A DNA stretch of 6,094 bases from Thermoplasmata archaeon. GTDB taxonomy: Archaea > Thermoplasmatota > Thermoplasmata > Thermoplasmatales > Thermoplasmataceae. How positions within the stretch are numbered: the stretch's first letter is position 1; every line of letters begins with the position of its first letter. The stretch covers positions 1 through 6,094 of the forward strand of contig JAJZKX010000123.1 of NCBI GenBank assembly GCA_021850745.1, read 5' to 3'. Shown here in pieces: positions 5,388-6,094 of the stretch. The notes beneath the pieces were generated by a model, which saw only the letters and a list, made by a program, of their open reading frames with translations, was not told the DNA's origin and searched no databases. Made by a program: the position numbers and the translations under genes.

Positions 5388-6094
5388 TAACGCTGTTCCT
5401 TGTTCCTTTGACTGACTTGCTGAAATATGAAAATATGATAATGGAGAGCAGTCCGAACATGTCAAGGGAAGCCCAAATTCTGAGCCCGTTGAAATTGTAG
5501 ATAAAAATAAACAATGATCCTATTGATGGTCCCAGTGCACGTCCTATAGAATTTATCATCAGGTTGAAGCCGTTGTATCTTGCCACTTTATCCTTAGGCG
5601 CAATTTTTGAGACTATGGAACTTATGCCCGGGGAGGTCAGGTTTTCACCAATCGTAATGATAACCATGTCAAAAATAAAAGATGGCAGCCCGTATGAGAA
5701 AGCGGTGAGAAGATAGCCCAGAGAATAAAATACCATGCCAATTTCCATGGAAACAAGGTCACTGAGTTTTCTTGTTATTCTTGTGGTCGGATACTGCCCC
5801 AGGACTACGACGATTCCATTTACTGCGTAAATATATCCTATTTCATATGGTAATATGTTGCCCCTCAGGACGGCATAAGAGGGAAACGTCACACTGAATT
5901 GGGAGGATAGGAGCGTCATGGCAAAGGTTCCTATTGAGAAGATTATGAGGAATTTATCAAAGGAGACATATTGCCTCTTTTCACCAATACTGTCTCCTTG
6001 TGCACGGGTGGGTTCCCTCAGCAGTATCAACACAATAACAAACTGTGCAAGGAGAGTTATCGATGAAAACAAAAAATGTTTCCAACGCCCGTAC
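5371..6094 (-). CDS. Major facilitator superfamily transporter, C-terminal part only
   Basis: The C-terminal 240 residues of an MFS permease; the reading frame stays open to the window edge, so the N-terminal half is outside. Visible membrane segments in order are one before the central loop (SSITLLAQFVIVLILL), then FLIIFSIGTFAMTLL, YEIGYIYAVNGIVVVLG, GMVFYSLGYLLTAF, SFIFDMVIITIGENL, a segment starting after RYNGFNLMINSIGRALGP, and the final GLLSIIIFSYF. These fit helices 6 to 12 of a 12-helix transporter. The block VARYNGFNLMINSIGRALGPSIG resembles multidrug-type MFS proteins such as MdtH, but the substrate cannot be inferred. A TTG at 6072 could be mistaken for a start, but residues upstream in frame (GRWKHF) continue the typical loop. 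The TAG stop lies inside the convergent ubiA gene. Confidence 0.85.
   Translation of the reverse strand, partial: YGRWKHFLFSSITLLAQFVIVLILLREPTRAQGDSIGEKRQYVSFDKFLIIFSIGTFAMTLLSSQFSVTFPSYAVLRGNILPYEIGYIYAVNGIVVVLGQYPTTRITRKLSDLVSMEIGMVFYSLGYLLTAFSYGLPSFIFDMVIITIGENLTSPGISSIVSKIAPKDKVARYNGFNLMINSIGRALGPSIGSLFIFIYNFNGLRIWASLDMFGLLSIIIFSYFSKSVKGTRNSVINEHI

Noticed and set aside
6070..6072. TTG at 6072 as the start of the transporter gene
   Set aside because: The frame is open to the window edge with residues that continue the MFS central loop, and the product would otherwise be only half a transporter. The gene is partial.
1..6094. Mobile elements, CRISPR arrays, phage genes or a defence system
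   Set aside because: No direct-repeat array, transposase, integrase or defence-type domain was seen. The partial tRNA at the left edge could serve as an attachment site, but nothing in the window supports an integrated element.

Overview
This window carries six protein-coding genes and the 5' half of a tRNA gene, packed tightly with little spacing. It looks archaeal, and the best guess is a Thermoplasmata-type euryarchaeon. The pointers are start codons mostly without Shine-Dalgarno sequences but with A/T-rich TATA-like boxes about 25 bases upstream, heavy use of AGA/AGG for arginine, a TrmB-family regulator, and an archaeal-type UbiD/UbiA gene pair. The order-level assignment is an inference; no rRNA or other marker is present.

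Layout. Left block (minus strand): an apurinic endonuclease IV gene (nfo, 2086 to 1229) is followed after only 7 bases by a DUF1015 gene (1221 to 22). The stop codon of the DUF1015 gene lies inside the 5' end of a same-strand tRNA gene that leaves the window at base 1. Middle: a 161-base gap holds the nfo promoter region, then comes a TrmB-family regulator (2964 to 2248, minus). The regulator is divergent from a plus-strand pair: a UbiD-family decarboxylase (3100 to 4539) and a UbiA-family prenyltransferase (4536 to 5387) that share an ATGA stop/start overlap. The 135-base divergent region holds a perfect 9-bp inverted repeat with a 3-base spacer (2994-3014) next to the regulator's putative TATA box, which is a good operator candidate. 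Right edge: the C-terminal half of a major facilitator transporter (minus, cut by the window end) overlaps the 3' end of the prenyltransferase gene by 17 bases, tail to tail.

How the genes may work together. UbiD plus UbiA in one translationally coupled unit points to the decarboxylation and prenylation steps of respiratory quinone synthesis. In menaquinone-making archaea these would correspond to late steps of the futalosine route, though this is not proven by the sequence. The divergent TrmB-family protein may control its own gene and perhaps this unit through the inverted repeat. The prenyltransferase departs from the usual first Asp-rich motif (Gly in place of the first Asp), so its substrate or metal use deserves a check. 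The nfo-DUF1015-tRNA block looks like a co-transcribed housekeeping unit in which tRNA processing and mRNA integrity would conflict. No mobile element, CRISPR array or phage gene was seen, and no clearly new multi-gene system is evident.
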